DNA of 64,000 nucleotides from Vicugna pacos (GCF_048564905.1 NC_132993.1:10935001-10999000); one strand, 5' to 3'; positions 33,550 through 44,799 are shown, counted from the stretch's first letter. The notes: a model not told the origin generated them from the sequence alone. Translations and numbers: made by a program.

Positions 33550-34130
33550 ATCACATTCAAGTGGGCAACAATTGTTCCCCGAAGAAGCTCCCTGTCCTGG
33601 CTGGCAGGGTCCCCAGGGGCTTCTGCCTCTGCTGTCCACTGTCCTAGAACATTCCTCTCCCACCCGTCCTTGGGCTCTGGTATTCAGCTCCTTCCCCTTC
33701 TGGAAAGTTCCCAGTTAAGTCTCCTGGGTATCTTCATGTAAGTTCCTCCCCTCCCCTCCTCTCCTCTCTTCTCAGGTAAGCCAGTCTCCACTCAAAGATG
33801 AGGCATGTTTTACTAAATAGGAAATAACAAAAACAGAGACCCAAAGAGAATACAGAGGTTTCTCTGTAGGTTCCCTGGGTCTCTCATTGGACACATTGTT
33901 CCATCACTGGGACCACAGTCACATTCTGTGGTGCCTGAGGACCTTTCCCGAATACCACAGCCCCAGATAGCCTGTGCACTATTTCCTCCTCTGCAAATTA
34001 AAGTTCATTTTGACCTCTGCTACTGGGAAGCAGCTGCAGCCCAGCCCAGCCCCTCGCCCCTGCACCAGCACCCACCCTCCCGTGGGCAGGGCCGGGCTGC
34101 TGAGAGCCTGGGGGGCGCAGAGAAGCTGCA
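33550..34130. other. Intergenic DNA 3' of the TRBV2-like gene
   Basis: Nothing recognised apart from a CT-rich tract at about 33748-33775. Confidence 0.4.
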
Positions 34131-34131
34131 G

Positions 34132-34170
34132 AGTTTGTGGAAGGGCAGGAAGTGTCTCTGCAGGGCTGTG
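34132..34170 (-). other. 23-RSS of the TRBV2-like gene
   Basis: Heptamer CACAGCC (34164-34170), a 23 bp spacer and nonamer CCACAAACT (34132-34140). Confidence 0.85.
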
Positions 34171-34622
34171 GTTACACTGCTGGCACAGAGGATCATGGCT
34201 GAGTCACCCGGCTGCACAGGCTGGATCTTCAGAGTGAGGTGCAAGCCATTAGGCATCTCAGCTGAGAAGCGATCCTTCAAAAAGTCTGCCTTCTCTGAAG
34301 GCGCTTTGTTATAGAAGGAAATCAGAAACTCCATCCCCTTTCCTGGGGTCTGTCGATACCAAGAGAGGTACAAATGACCAGGAATGGGGTCACACCTCAG
34401 AGTCACGTTCTGTCCCATCGCTGTGACATAGTGGTGAGGGCTCTGGCTGACTCCAAGTTCTGTGTGTCCTGTGGGAGGGGACAGAGGCCAGAAGGAGAAT
34501 GAGGTAAAAGTTTGGAACTGGCCCTAAGTAAAGGGGATGGGACGGGAATGTCCCGCACACTCCTGGGACTCACCTACTCCCAGGAGACCAAAGATCACCC
34601 AGCAGAAGAGCCTGCTGTGCAT
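34171..34622 (-). CDS. TRBV2-like T cell receptor beta variable gene
   Basis: A germline V segment, open in both exons: leader 34574-34622 (MHSRLFCWVIFGLLGVG) and V exon 34171-34468. It starts HTELGVSQSPHHYVTAMG. The first cysteine is in LRCDPIPGHLY, FR2 is LSWYRQTPGKGMEFLI, CDR2 is around SFYNKAP and FR3 has SEKADFLKDRFSAEMP. The end is DSAMILCASSV: the Tyr that nearly always precedes the second cysteine by two (DSAMYFC) is Ile here, which may affect folding. FLISFYN...SEK and the HLY CDR1 point to TRBV2; TRBV12 is the next best. If TRBV2, its place after TRBV3 is unlike the human order. Two decamers lie upstream, at 34698 and 34850. Confidence 0.88.
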
Positions 34623-34697
34623 GGCAGGGTCCGGGCCAGGCTGAGGCCTCTCCCAGTGGGGCATCTGGTCCTTAGTAGCCGAAGGAAGGAGACCCTG

Positions 34698-34707
34698 TGA
34701 TGTCACA
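34698..34707 (-). promoter_or_regulatory. TRBV promoter decamer (TRBV2-like)
   Basis: TGATGTCACA (TGTGACATCA in gene direction) lies about 76 bp upstream of the ATG, with one mismatch from AGTGAYRTCA. Confidence 0.65.
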
Positions 34708-34849
34708 GTCTTGGCAGCACCTACAGACTCAGGAGCACCCCCACAAGAGGGAGCAGGGAGCCCTACCTCCCCTTAGATGCTCCAAGGCAGCCCTGCCCCC
34801 CAACTCCACCCCCTCTGGTCTCCTAGGCCTTGGTTGGTGGTTTTCCCTG

Positions 34850-34859
34850 TGATGTCACT
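34850..34859 (-). promoter_or_regulatory. Second decamer upstream of the TRBV2-like gene
   Basis: TGATGTCACT is a full match to the decamer (AGTGACATCA) but lies 228 bp upstream of the ATG with no exon of its own. It may be a distal element or the remnant of a lost V promoter. Confidence 0.5.
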
Positions 34860-35556
34860 GTCCCTGACAGTTTCCCAGCCCCAGGGGATGTTTCTTCCTC
34901 CCCCTTTTTACGCCTGGTAGAAGGTGGATTTGAACCCACTGGGCTGGGATATTCCTCTGATGGCTGCTCTTCTGCTAATAGCTGCCCTCCTCACTATACA
35001 GATTCTCCCTCTCTCCCCTTCCTTTCCAAGGCCCCCTCTCAGTGACAGACTATACCCCCTTCAAGAGATCTCCTTCCTCCCCTGCTCAGCCAGGCAGGAC
35101 ATCACTCAAAACTTCATTTCCCCCAGTGTCTAAGCTTGCTGGAGTCCCTTTGCAAGAGGGAGTGGGGGTGGGGGTGGGAGGAAGACTGGAATGTTGTGGT
35201 CCCCTTCTGGACCAGTGCCCATCATTACAAAGGCAGGACCGTGATGTCGGCCAGGAGCCAGACACTGGGAAGGATGCGGAGATAAGGGATAAGCCATCCT
35301 CTGCCCCGTTTTGAAGGTACAGGGCTTGCCTGGGCTTAAAGCAAACAGGTTGCTTATGAAAACAACACAAGACATCCGGTGCAAGACAAAGGGAAATCAG
35401 TTTAAAAATGATTTTAGTTTAGCATCTTTGGGAAGTCTACAACTGATGCTCCCAACTGACATACGGAAGGAGCCCCAGTGCCCTGCTTCGCTCCTCGCCC
35501 GCTACTCACTCCCAGCCCCTCCCCCTACCACAGCCGCGGAGGTTCCAGTGGAGCCA

Positions 35557-35574
35557 CAGCGCCTCCTTGTGGCC
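35557..35574 (-). promoter_or_regulatory. CTCF-core-like motif
   Basis: CAGCGCCTCCTTGTGGCC lies 935 bp upstream of the TRBV2-like leader. It is one of the best matches in the window. Confidence 0.55.
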
Positions 35575-35579
35575 AAAGT

Positions 35580-38450
35580 GCACATTACCCAGATCACAGG
35601 TCTTACCCATGAACCAGCAGCCCAGACCTGGGTCACTCATTCCACTGGCTAGGAGCGGCTGTGATGAGTATGAAGCTCCAGGGAATTGTAAAGACGAAAC
35701 AAGCACCTGAAACAATAAAAACAGCTGGCAACAATATTATCCATCTGCTTACCTAGAACATTCAGTTCTTACTCAATAGAGATTGGCAATGTCTGGATTC
35801 TTAGGAATGCACAGAACATAGTCCTGCAGATACTACCTTGAAATCCCGTGGAGTTTAGAGGCCAGCTTGATTGGTCCAACAGCTACTCACTGAGCAACAG
35901 CTGGGAGCACGCATAAAGCTTCAGCATGAGCGCCCACAGAATCCTATTGTGGTGGGGTGGTTAAGGGCAGTCACAGACAGCTGCTAGGGAATCCAATGTG
36001 TCTTATATGAAGTTTAAGACATGATTCAATATTTCAGTATTTAAATCCCCTCATGAATATGATAGCATATTTCTTCAACGATTACAACATGGGAACTGAA
36101 ATGAAACGATCCCCAAAGCCCTGTGCATTTCTAGAGTGTTAGAAATCGAACTGAGCCCATCAGTTCTGCAGATAGCTCTCCCATCCGGGACGAATGAGGA
36201 TGACCTGCCATGAGTCATTCCTATGTCGCCCTATAGACTGCGTGTGCTTTTTGTCCACTTAGTTATTGGAACATCATCTATTTTCTTAAAATATACTGTT
36301 ATGCCAGTATTGAGTTAGTTTTCATTCTAGAAAATTTGAAGACATGAATAAACACGGAAATGAAATGACCTATAATTACTGAACAATTTTTACCTTTTAT
36401 TTATTGTTATATTAGATATTTACTACCAAGTTGGAATAAAAAGAATCTTTATAAATCTATGTTGGGGGTAGGGAGGGTAGTTACCCATGCGTTAAGTCAA
36501 AAGTCAGTAATTGAAACGTTTTATAACCCAGGGATGTGCTGGGTCAGGAAGAAAATGTTAGCATTTTTCTAATGAAAGAAATTTTATCAGATTTTCTATG
36601 TGGCCCATAAAGCAAAAAAATGTAAGGGTATATGGGTTAGAATTTAAGCAAAGGGGGATGGCTATTCTCCTCCTGAATAGGTGGCAGATACGACGGACCT
36701 TTAATCTGCTACAAAGATATTCCATCCTTAGATAAGAACCTAAAATTAACTCTATTTAAAAGGCCAGCATTGAGAATATTAATATTATTATGATCCCTGT
36801 TCCCTGGAGCAAGAAGACACTGGTCCATCCACAAAAAAAACAGCAAAAATATGAAAACATAAAATTGCATTGCATTATTGGCTCCCAATAAAAATTCCAA
36901 GGATTACAAAAAATAATGAAATTTAAAATAAAACCTTGAACCATGAGAATGAAAGACTTGGTTGCCCTGAGAACATTAGCCAACATAAGCATTTCCTGAA
37001 GAAGTGGATGGGGTGAAAGTTGAGTTTCAGTTATCTGAATTAGGGATGTGACTGAAGAAAGAAAATGACTTAAGGACAGTCTGCATTGCAAGAAGGAATA
37101 GTGAAGAAGTGGAATGGTAAACAGGTCAGCAAACTCAAACATTGTCCATCCAAAACAGTAACAGTATATGCTACTTGATGATAAATAGAAAAGACAAAAC
37201 TGATTCCAAGACAGCTGGGATTTGAGTTAGAGGAGCCCCAAGAGTACATGTAGGGTAATTCCCTTTTTATTTTCTTGGTCAGTTTCTAAGTTGTGTCTGC
37301 ACAGAGTGGGGCTCCAGAAGGTTCTGGAAGGCTATAGAACTGAGCAGAGACTTCAGAAGACACTCAGCTGGAAGATGCTGGCATTCAGTTCCACCTAGAG
37401 TGAGAGACATCGATGAATGTGCTGTGATTCCCACAGAGACCCCGGAAGGGCCAAACACTAGGAATGATGACCACAAGCTAGGGCTTCCCACGAGGATGGG
37501 CAAAACCGAAATAGATCCCAGCAAATCCTCCATTCAGACCTGCCAGAATAAAGCCTAACGCTCTTTAGAAGAATATACCATACTCCAGAGCCCCTCCTCC
37601 GTATCATCCACAATGTCTCTCTTAACCCCCTTCACAATCACTCATGTAGAATATTTTAAGGCATCTTCTCATTGTACATTCCACCTGGAATCCATCTCCC
37701 TTCTGATCCACACTGCTACCAGTGTTCTTGTACCAAAATATGAATTTGATCATGTTATCTCACTTAAGGCAGGACCACTGGCTAGCTACTGCTTAGAGAT
37801 TTGCGGCCAAAGTCCTTCCCATGCCTCAAAATATCCTCCATCATCTGGCTCCTGCCTGCTCTCCAGGAAGCTTCAAAGACGACACTCAACAAGAATTGAG
37901 GAGAATGGCACATCATCCTTATTGACGGGAGAAAGTCTGCAGCCTACAAGCCGACCTCGGTGGGTGCCTCTGCCTCACTCTTTCTTCCCAGTTTACGTGT
38001 CGCCATGGACTTTCATGCTTCTCCAAATATTTTTCCATTAAATGGCGAATTCCTTGATAATCTGAATTTCCTCTCAGTCTTGGAAACTTGTGTCTTCACC
38101 ACACCTTCCTTTGGGCTATTGCTTATCAAACACTAAGCAAATAATGTGTTTTCAATCATAATGTTCTGTACAATATGTACCCATATGCACAACAGGGAAA
38201 GGCAGGGAATGGCTTCTTCCCTCAGTTAAGATCTTCAGGGCATGGGACAGGGTCCTTTCTTGTCTGCGGAGTCCTGAATATTTTGGTGAATTTAATGGCA
38301 CCCCTTGCTCTAGCTGACAAGGAGAATTTGGTAAGACTTCTGCATGTATAAACGGGTGTGCTGGCAGGCTGTACTGCAGGCTGAAACTCACAGGGTGAAC
38401 GGAGCCTCGGGTTGGGTGAACACGTTGTCCCACCGCTTCCTGACTAGGTC
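35580..38450. other. Intergenic DNA between the TRBV2-like gene and TRBV3
   Basis: No exon, RSS or clear repeat recognised. AT-rich from about 36.0 to 37.2 kb. A frame at 37613-38041 has no protein resemblance. Confidence 0.4.
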
Positions 38451-38454
38451 AGGG

Positions 38455-38493
38455 GGTTTGTGCACAGGGAGGCAGTGACTCTGCAGGGCTGTG
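38455..38493 (-). other. 23-RSS of TRBV3
   Basis: Heptamer CACAGCC (38487-38493), a 23 bp spacer and nonamer GCACAAACC (38455-38463). Confidence 0.9.
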
Positions 38494-38954
38494 TCCTAGC
38501 TGCTGGCACAGAAATACATGGCAGAGTCATCTGGCTCCAGGGAGTCGACGTGAAGGTTTAAATGAGCTTTGTCAGTAGATTCTGGTGAGAAACGTCTTGG
38601 AACTGTTTCATTGAGAATGAGTTCCTTATTATTGTAGATAAACATAATCTTCAGCACTTGCTCGGAGCCCTGCTTATACCAGTACATACTGTCATAGCCC
38701 AGCTTCTGTTCACATTTTAGGGACATTTTATTTCCCATCTGTGAGATGAGATATTTGGGCATCTGGAAAACTCCGGTATCCAAGGTGCCTGAGAAGGAAG
38801 GAAGCAGAATTCAGACAAGTGCCAGGAGGCAGCCTATTGCTGGAGTTGTGATGAACAGACTCAGGGACTGAAAGAGGGATCCAGCCACCTGGACTCCGGA
38901 CTCACCTGCTCCCAGGAAGTAGAGGACCACGCAGCAGAGGAGCCTGGAGCCCAT
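38494..38954 (-). CDS. TRBV3 T cell receptor beta variable gene with a stop at its last codon
   Basis: A germline V segment. Leader exon 38906-38954 encodes MGSRLLCCVVLYFLGAG; V exon 38494-38788 starts TLDTGVFQMPKYLISQMG. The first cysteine is in LKCEQKLGYDSMYWYKQ, CDR2 is around YNNKEL, FR3 has NETVPRRFSPES and it ends DSAMYFCASS. The match to human TRBV3-1 (IMF-YNNKELI-NETVP-RFSP) is strong. After CASS the germline codon is TAG (38497-38499 on the plus strand), followed by two bases and the heptamer. Human TRBV3-1 has Gln here, as I recall. End trimming during V-D-J joining can remove this codon, so the gene can still give productive chains, but only when at least part of the codon is lost. 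The rest of the gene is intact. Confidence 0.92.
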
Positions 38955-39044
38955 GGTGGAGTCAGGGTCGACCAACCGGGATTCTGGTCCTCAGTGGTGA
39001 GAAGACCAGGCTGCAGTGCTCACGCCCGTGACAGGTGCTGCCTG

Positions 39045-39054
39045 TGATGTCACA
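39045..39054 (-). promoter_or_regulatory. TRBV promoter decamer (TRBV3)
   Basis: TGATGTCACA lies about 91 bp upstream of the ATG, with one mismatch from the consensus, identical to that of the TRBV2-like gene. Confidence 0.65.
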
Positions 39055-39408
39055 GCCCAGCACGATTGCCTCATCCTCAGGTCTCCTGTGACCCAGTCTC
39101 CTCCTCCTTCATGTCCTGTACTTGCTCCTTTCAAAGAAAGTTTAATTCCTACCCCTTTCAAAGGAGTTTGGGTTTTCTAGGCACAGTTTGAGGGTAGTTG
39201 GCATGTTGCCTCAAGGATGTTTCTCTGATTGCCATTCTGTTCCAGCAGCTGCCCCAGGATCTGGCCGCCTCCCTCATCCTCCCCATACGAGGTCCCCCTC
39301 TCAGAGTCCGGCTGGTTTCCCTTCTCTGGACCTTCTACTGCTTCTCCTTCACAAGAATATGAGAAGATCCCACTCAAATCCTGGCTCCCTTAAGTGTCTG
39401 ATTACACT

Positions 39409-39424
39409 CAGCGCCCCCTGGTTA
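39409..39424 (-). promoter_or_regulatory. CTCF-core-like motif (proximal to TRBV3)
   Basis: CAGCGCCCCCTGGTTA is close to the classic CTCF core CAGCGCCCCCTGSTGG and lies 455 bp upstream of the TRBV3 leader. Confidence 0.5.
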
Positions 39425-39764
39425 TTGCAGGTGCGGTAAGAGACTGACTCCGAGGTCTCCCTGAGAACCAGCCGTGGACCATGTAAACTGCAGGCACTGC
39501 TGTCAGTCAGGAGCAAACTCTGTTGATGGGTCCTGGACGGGGAATAAACTGCAGCCCGGCTCTCCGTGGTGTTCTCTGTCCCAAAGGCAGAGCCATGCAG
39601 GGACAGAACCGAGTAAGGAGTCACTATGTGACAGGAGCAATGAGGTTACAGAGGAGAGCAACAGCACGAGGTTAGGGAAATCTACGGGGAGTGATTTTAT
39701 TGCCCTTGCACTGTCTGCAGGTCACCCTTCCTCGCGGTACAAAGTTCACCGCTGGGTATGCCCA

Positions 39765-39950
39765 GCCTAGCCTTTCTCACCCTCGGCGCTATTGACATAC
39801 AGCTCAGACAAGTCTTGGTTGTGCGGCTGTAGGATGTTTATCAGCATCCCTGGTCTCATCCACGACCTGCCAGCAGGACTCCCCACCCCGCTGTGACAAC
39901 CAGAAATGGCTGCAGACTGTCCAGTCACGCGGGTTAAGAACCGCTGTCCC
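39765..39950 (-). mobile_element. MER20-like hAT-Charlie element
   Basis: Antisense copy: TTTCTCACCCTCGGCGCTAT, GTAGGATGTTTATCAGCATC, TGTGACAACCAGAAATGGCT and the end GGTTAAGAACCGCTG fit the MER20/MER5 group. A sense copy lies at 51.68 kb. Confidence 0.75.
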
Positions 39951-40010
39951 CTTCATTCTTTCCCACAGTCCTTCCGCGCCTCTACCAGCCTCCGGGGTTC
40001 CGCAGGGCTG

Positions 40011-40028
40011 CAGCTCCTCCTAGTGGTC
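40011..40028 (-). promoter_or_regulatory. CTCF-core-like motif (distal to TRBV3)
   Basis: CAGCTCCTCCTAGTGGTC lies 1057 bp upstream of the TRBV3 leader. Confidence 0.45.
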
Positions 40029-40127
40029 AGCACGGTGCAGTTCTCGGATCTCAGGGCCCTCCTGCGCCCCGCCCAGCCCCTGGTAAACCCGGGAGAGGGC
40101 AGGGCGCCAAGTGCCGCGGAGGCATCT

Positions 40128-40158
40128 GTCACACACACACACACCACACACACGTGCA
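40128..40158. repeat. Short CA repeat
   Basis: An interrupted CA run of about 30 bp. Confidence 0.9.
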
Positions 40159-40159
40159 C

Positions 40160-43100
40160 AATGTATGGCAAGACTAACACTATCAACTGCTGGCGACACC
40201 CCTTCAGAGACACATCCAGTGGTTTATTTGTTTTTCGTTAAACACAGAACAAGCACTAGGGAGATAAAACAGAAAGGACCACGGTCTGGGCACTTTCAGC
40301 ATGATTTATGTGTCGGCAGTCATTGAACGGCTGCTTAGTGCAAAGCACGAGTAAGACAATATTCTCATTCTCATGATGCTTATATTCTGATAGGAGCAAC
40401 AAGAAATTTACAGATTACCCTAGACCAGAAATACAAAATTTATGTTATATGGAGGTTGAGAATAGAATCAGTATTGATACAGTTAAATACCGTCCTTCAC
40501 ATGACTTCCCGATTTCTCATCTATAACACAGTGGGCTGAAATAAATGATATCTAAGTCTCTGTCCAGTTTTTAAGTTGTATGATTCTAACCAGGGCACCC
40601 CTCGATATTTATTGGCTAGCAGGTCTTACGCAGCCAGCGTCTCAAGTACCCACCTCACTGTACCACACAGCTTGCTTGTGAGGCTTATCAGAGAAAAGAG
40701 GGGAGGGAAGGAGAAAGGGAGGAAGAACAGAAGAAGGGAATAAACATGGAACTGACAAGAGACTACATATATTAGTGATTCTGACCATATAAAGAAGTAA
40801 CCATCGTTAAAGACTGGATTTCAAATGAACTATCTATATCAGTGCTTTATGCAAATACTCTTGAAAAATCAGCTGCACACCATCCGCAGAGAACCCAGAA
40901 TGAAACTCAGACACTTGCATCACACGAGGTATGGCAGTTCTGCTTATTGTCTTGTTTCTCACAGGAGTTTGAAAGCATTATTTTTTCATTGTCTACCAAG
41001 AGTTGCCCACAGAAAAGAGAAGAACAAAGAAATGTATTGTTTGCTTTTCTTTTCTGACGGGTCCAGCTGAATCAGAGAAGGGGACGCCTCTGCAGAAAGA
41101 ACAGAGGGCTGAGGCTGGGTGGCCTGAGTAGCATCAGGGTTTAATTACAATGGGAAGGTAAATGAGGGAAGAAAAATGCAATAATAGCATGAAGATAACC
41201 CTGTCCACAAAAAGGTGAAGCATCATAGGGCCAGTGGGGATGAGGCAGAAGGCTAGAGAAAACTAGAGCAAGAAAGAAACAGGCTGAATGATATCAGGAT
41301 GTGTATTTTGGACACTGGTTGTATTTTTGGCTATCTAATGTTTAAATTCCTCTTATGTTTGGACCATTCCCCAGAGATTGGATGTTAGTGGGAAGAGGCA
41401 TGTATTGGCATGTTTTAAAAGTAAAATCTTCCTCCCATTCTGGAAACAAAACCTCCACCACTGCCTCTGCTTTTTGTGACTTTTGTAAGAACAGAACTCT
41501 TCCTGACAGAGCTGCCTCTTCCCACCAGCTCCCTAAGAACTTGGGGGGCGGGAAACTGGGCTGTGAGCTTTGGCAGAATGGGATGGAAAGAAATTCTCTT
41601 GATCACCGTTCTGTCAAATTTAGTTCCCCGGGCACAGTGTCCTATGAAGATTTCAGTGTCATCAGATTCTCTCTTTCTTTGTTGGTGCTCAAAATTGGTT
41701 TCTCGTTTCTGCGATGGGGAACAGGGTCATGGTCTCCCTTCCATTCTGCTCAGCTGGCTGCTGGTGGCTCTGACCTTGAAAAGAAATCTCCTTTCTTATT
41801 GACAAAAATACGAAAGTCAGCATACACATCGACTCTTGCAATCATACGTCTGCAGGTGGACCAATGGCTGTTGGTTTTCCAAATGAAAATCCAGATCGAG
41901 ACCAGATGCAACAGCCTGTGTAGGTCATTTGCCCCTCCCCTTATAAATCATCAGTTTGTGCTGTTTGCCTGTTTAACCTTTGAAATCTCACCTAACTTAA
42001 AATATTTACATTTACGATTTCTATTATTATATGGATCATAAATGTTTAATCTTTAAGTCATTTTAAGTCAGTGGCAGGAATGAAATGCAGCACTGTGATG
42101 TGCATGCATTCCTTATGAACTGCCAGCAATGATTATATGTCGCCTCATTTTTGTTTTTAGAAAGAAGCTGTAGATGTTCTGTGGGGGTGAGGGTGGGAAA
42201 GACCCAGGGGACCCTGAATTCTCAAGCCTTAAAGTTGGTCATTCAGCATATTTAGCATTGAGCTTAGAAGTGTGTGTTCCAGCATTTGCTAATGGTTTTA
42301 ACTTTCAACAGATTTTTAAAGTGGCTCCTAATACAGAAAGTTAAATTTAGATCTAAGCGTGGACAAATGAGTTGGGTTTTTTTTTCAGTAGCTTCCTCTG
42401 TTCTTTCCCGAGATGCACTGCAGAATTAACCTTCACAGAAGGGCTAACAGGTTTTCTGTTACTGTTTGGCCAACCAGACCTTCACTTTAGGTGGTATGGG
42501 AGAATATATACAGAAGAATAGATAGATATTCTGAAGCTTCCCTTCTGCTGCCTATAACTAGAGTTTATATAAAATGTAATTTTATGGCATTCTTGGATTT
42601 CCAAGAAGAAAGGGGAATTCCGAATGTTAAAAAAAAAAAAAAAAGAAACAGGCACCTTGAGTGAAAACAAAGTGAAAGGTCATGTTTCAGATCTCTATTC
42701 TGGATGGCTTTTCTATTTTTAGATGTTTTGGTATCAAATGTTTTCATGTCTGGACTTTTCCAGGTTCCACGTGTCATTTTCGACAGATGTGGAAGTTTGG
42801 GACGGAGTCCAGAAGGAAGTATGTTGCTGGTACTTTTGTAGAACCGTTTTATCAAACCCAGAAGAGAGGTTTCCTATCGTTACTCCAAACTCTTCTGCTC
42901 CAGGACCACACAGCAGAGTTTCTACTTGAACTCTGTGATGCCCTGGAGTGAGGGGATGGGGCTGCAGGTCTCCCGTGGCCTGGTAAGTAAGTCCCTAGGT
43001 CGTTATTGTCTCTGCAAGATCCCCAGGAAACCTCTGGCCTGTCAGGCTCTCTGCCTGAGTCCCAGGAGCTCACATCACAGCAGGACTCAGCTGGGCTGGG

Positions 43101-43600
43101 CTGACCTGAGGCAGGAGCCCAGCCCCAGAGCCACAGTCCTGTTCCTCTCCCAGTGGGACCTGCGCCTGCACCTGCCTGAGGGCTCCCGCCCTCCCCACCT
43201 CAACCCCCTGTCCTTCCTTCTCCACGAAGGCTCATGGCAACAAACCTGCTGGGACAGAAACACCTACCGATCAACACAAACTGAACAGTCTGTGTTTAAC
43301 TCCTCACCTTTCAGCACTAACCCACAGCCTCTGCAAACCGCATTCCCCTGTGTTGTGAATAAACCCAAACTCTCCCATCTAGGGAATTCTCTCAACCTTC
43401 CCTCTTCTCCCTAAATCTCAGGAGAGTCACAGTTCCTCCCTGTGGGCAAGGGGAAAACTCAGTTCTCCTGTCTTGGACCAAGACAAGAAGGCAGTAAGAG
43501 GTCTTAGAGATGGGGGTGGTGGGGTACAGTCAGAGGGTTGGGTTGAGCCCCTGACCCTCCCATCTCAGACTGACTTCTCAATCTAGAGGAGGCTGTTAGA
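40160..43600. other. Intergenic DNA between TRBV3 and the TRBV4-like pseudogene
   Basis: Holds an L2-like antisense stretch near 40300-40400, a possible MIR-like tail near 40500-40590 and a poly(A) run near 42630. A 228-codon open frame at 41355-42041 is probably accidental. The stretch 42885-42935 vaguely resembles a V leader. Confidence 0.4.
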
Positions 43601-43604
43601 AAAA

Positions 43605-43890
43605 TTGGAGCTCCAGTGATTTCTTAGCATTCTGCTTATACCAATACACAGAATTACATCCCAGGTATTGTTCATACTTTAAGGTTCCTTTACTCCCCAC
43701 ATCACTGTCACCAGGTAATTCCAGTGTCCATAGGGCCTGTGGAAGCCAGAAACCACATTTAGAGAGTTTCATGAGGCCATTCTATGAAAAAAGCTAGAAG
43801 TCCAAGGACAGAGCTGTCCATCTGTTCCCAGGACTCAGCTGCTTCCAGGAAGAGACAAAGAACCACACAGCGGAGGAGGCTGGAGCTCCT
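43605..43890 (-). pseudogene. TRBV4-like variable segment pseudogene
   Basis: The leader remnant (about 43840-43886) reads SSSLLRCVVLCLFLEA but the ATG is replaced and the donor reads CTGAGT instead of GTGAGT. The V exon remnant (about 43605-43738) begins after a CCACAG acceptor with MDTGIT. After a frame change it gives LKYEQYLGCNSVYWYKQ, then NAKKSLELQFF and a stop. These match the TRBV4 pattern (KSLKCEQ-MGH-AMYWYKQKAKKP-ELMF), with the first cysteine changed to Tyr. FR3, CDR3 and RSS are missing. TRBV3 is the alternative. It is the V segment nearest the trypsinogen gene in this window. Confidence 0.75.
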
Positions 43891-44781
43891 GTCAGCGTTG
43901 GACAGGATGGGCCTGGGTGTCTCCCTGCCCATGTTCCTGTCCTCGGAGTGCGTTTCCCTGGTCCTGGGAGGGGGTTTGCTTGGGAAGTGACTGCCCCTGT
44001 TAATTTCTTCAGCTCTCGTTCCCACTTCCCCTTTCATGTCCTGCACCAGGACCTCGGCGGGTAGGATGGGGCTGGTTTGGCAGCACTGGGTGTACAGAGG
44101 AAGCGTCAGAAGAACAGACCCACCCCCAGCCCCCCAGCTGCTCAAGGGGGTTTCCTCAGCTGCTGTTTTTTCCTAGTAGCACCCTACCCCCACCCCAGCA
44201 AGGAACTGGGTCTTTCCTTCTTTCTACTCTAAAGCTCCTCCTCCTCCCCTCATAGGCACGTTCCTTCCCTCTGGGCAGGCATCCTCCCCTGCTGACTCTC
44301 ATGGATGCAGGACAATCTCCCTCAAGCCGCATCCTGATTTAACTCAGAGAAGCTGCCTTGCAGGGTCAGCAGAGCCCTTCCCAGCTCTACGTCATCTTAA
44401 GACCCAGGAATTTAAGGCTCAGTAGGAAGGAAGCACCCTTCAGTGGGTGCTGAGTGCTGAGGGAGATAGGAGGGAAATACGCTGCCACCTGTACCCCAGG
44501 GAGCATCTCACCTCCTTGGGGTGTGGAGCCTGAACATGGAGCAGATGCGGAAGTAGCATCACAAGAGGGACCACAGGGCTGAGAGCCGAAGGGACCGTAG
44601 ACACGGTGCTGCTGAGGTCAGAGGTTCTGCCTGGACCAGACCTTAGTGCTCTCAACGGTCCCCACACCGTTTCCCAACTAGAACCAGGAGCAGACCCCGA
44701 TGCCAGAGCATTTTCTTCCTTCTGCAGCCCCTCCCTCCCTCTCCCCTCTCTTCTCCAGCCTCAGGAGTTTCGGTAAAGCCA

Positions 44782-44799
44782 CAGCGTCTCTTTGGGGTC
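44782..44799 (-). promoter_or_regulatory. Weak CTCF-core-like motif
   Basis: CAGCGTCTCTTTGGGGTC is a degraded match, about 890 bp upstream of the TRBV4-like pseudogene leader. The neighbouring bases (GTAAAGCCACAGCG) resemble those around 35557. Confidence 0.3.

Noticed and set aside
41355-42041. 228-codon open frame on the plus strand, the longest outside the V genes apart from a V-gene read-through frame
   Set aside because: Composition and sequence look like translated noncoding DNA; no motif or start context. A transcript search would be needed to revive it.
42885-42935. Stretch resembling a V leader exon (CTCTGCTGTGTGGTCC followed by GGAGCAG)
   Set aside because: Only about 25 bp fit, with an internal deletion and no donor, and there is no V exon below it. 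Too weak to call a pseudogene.
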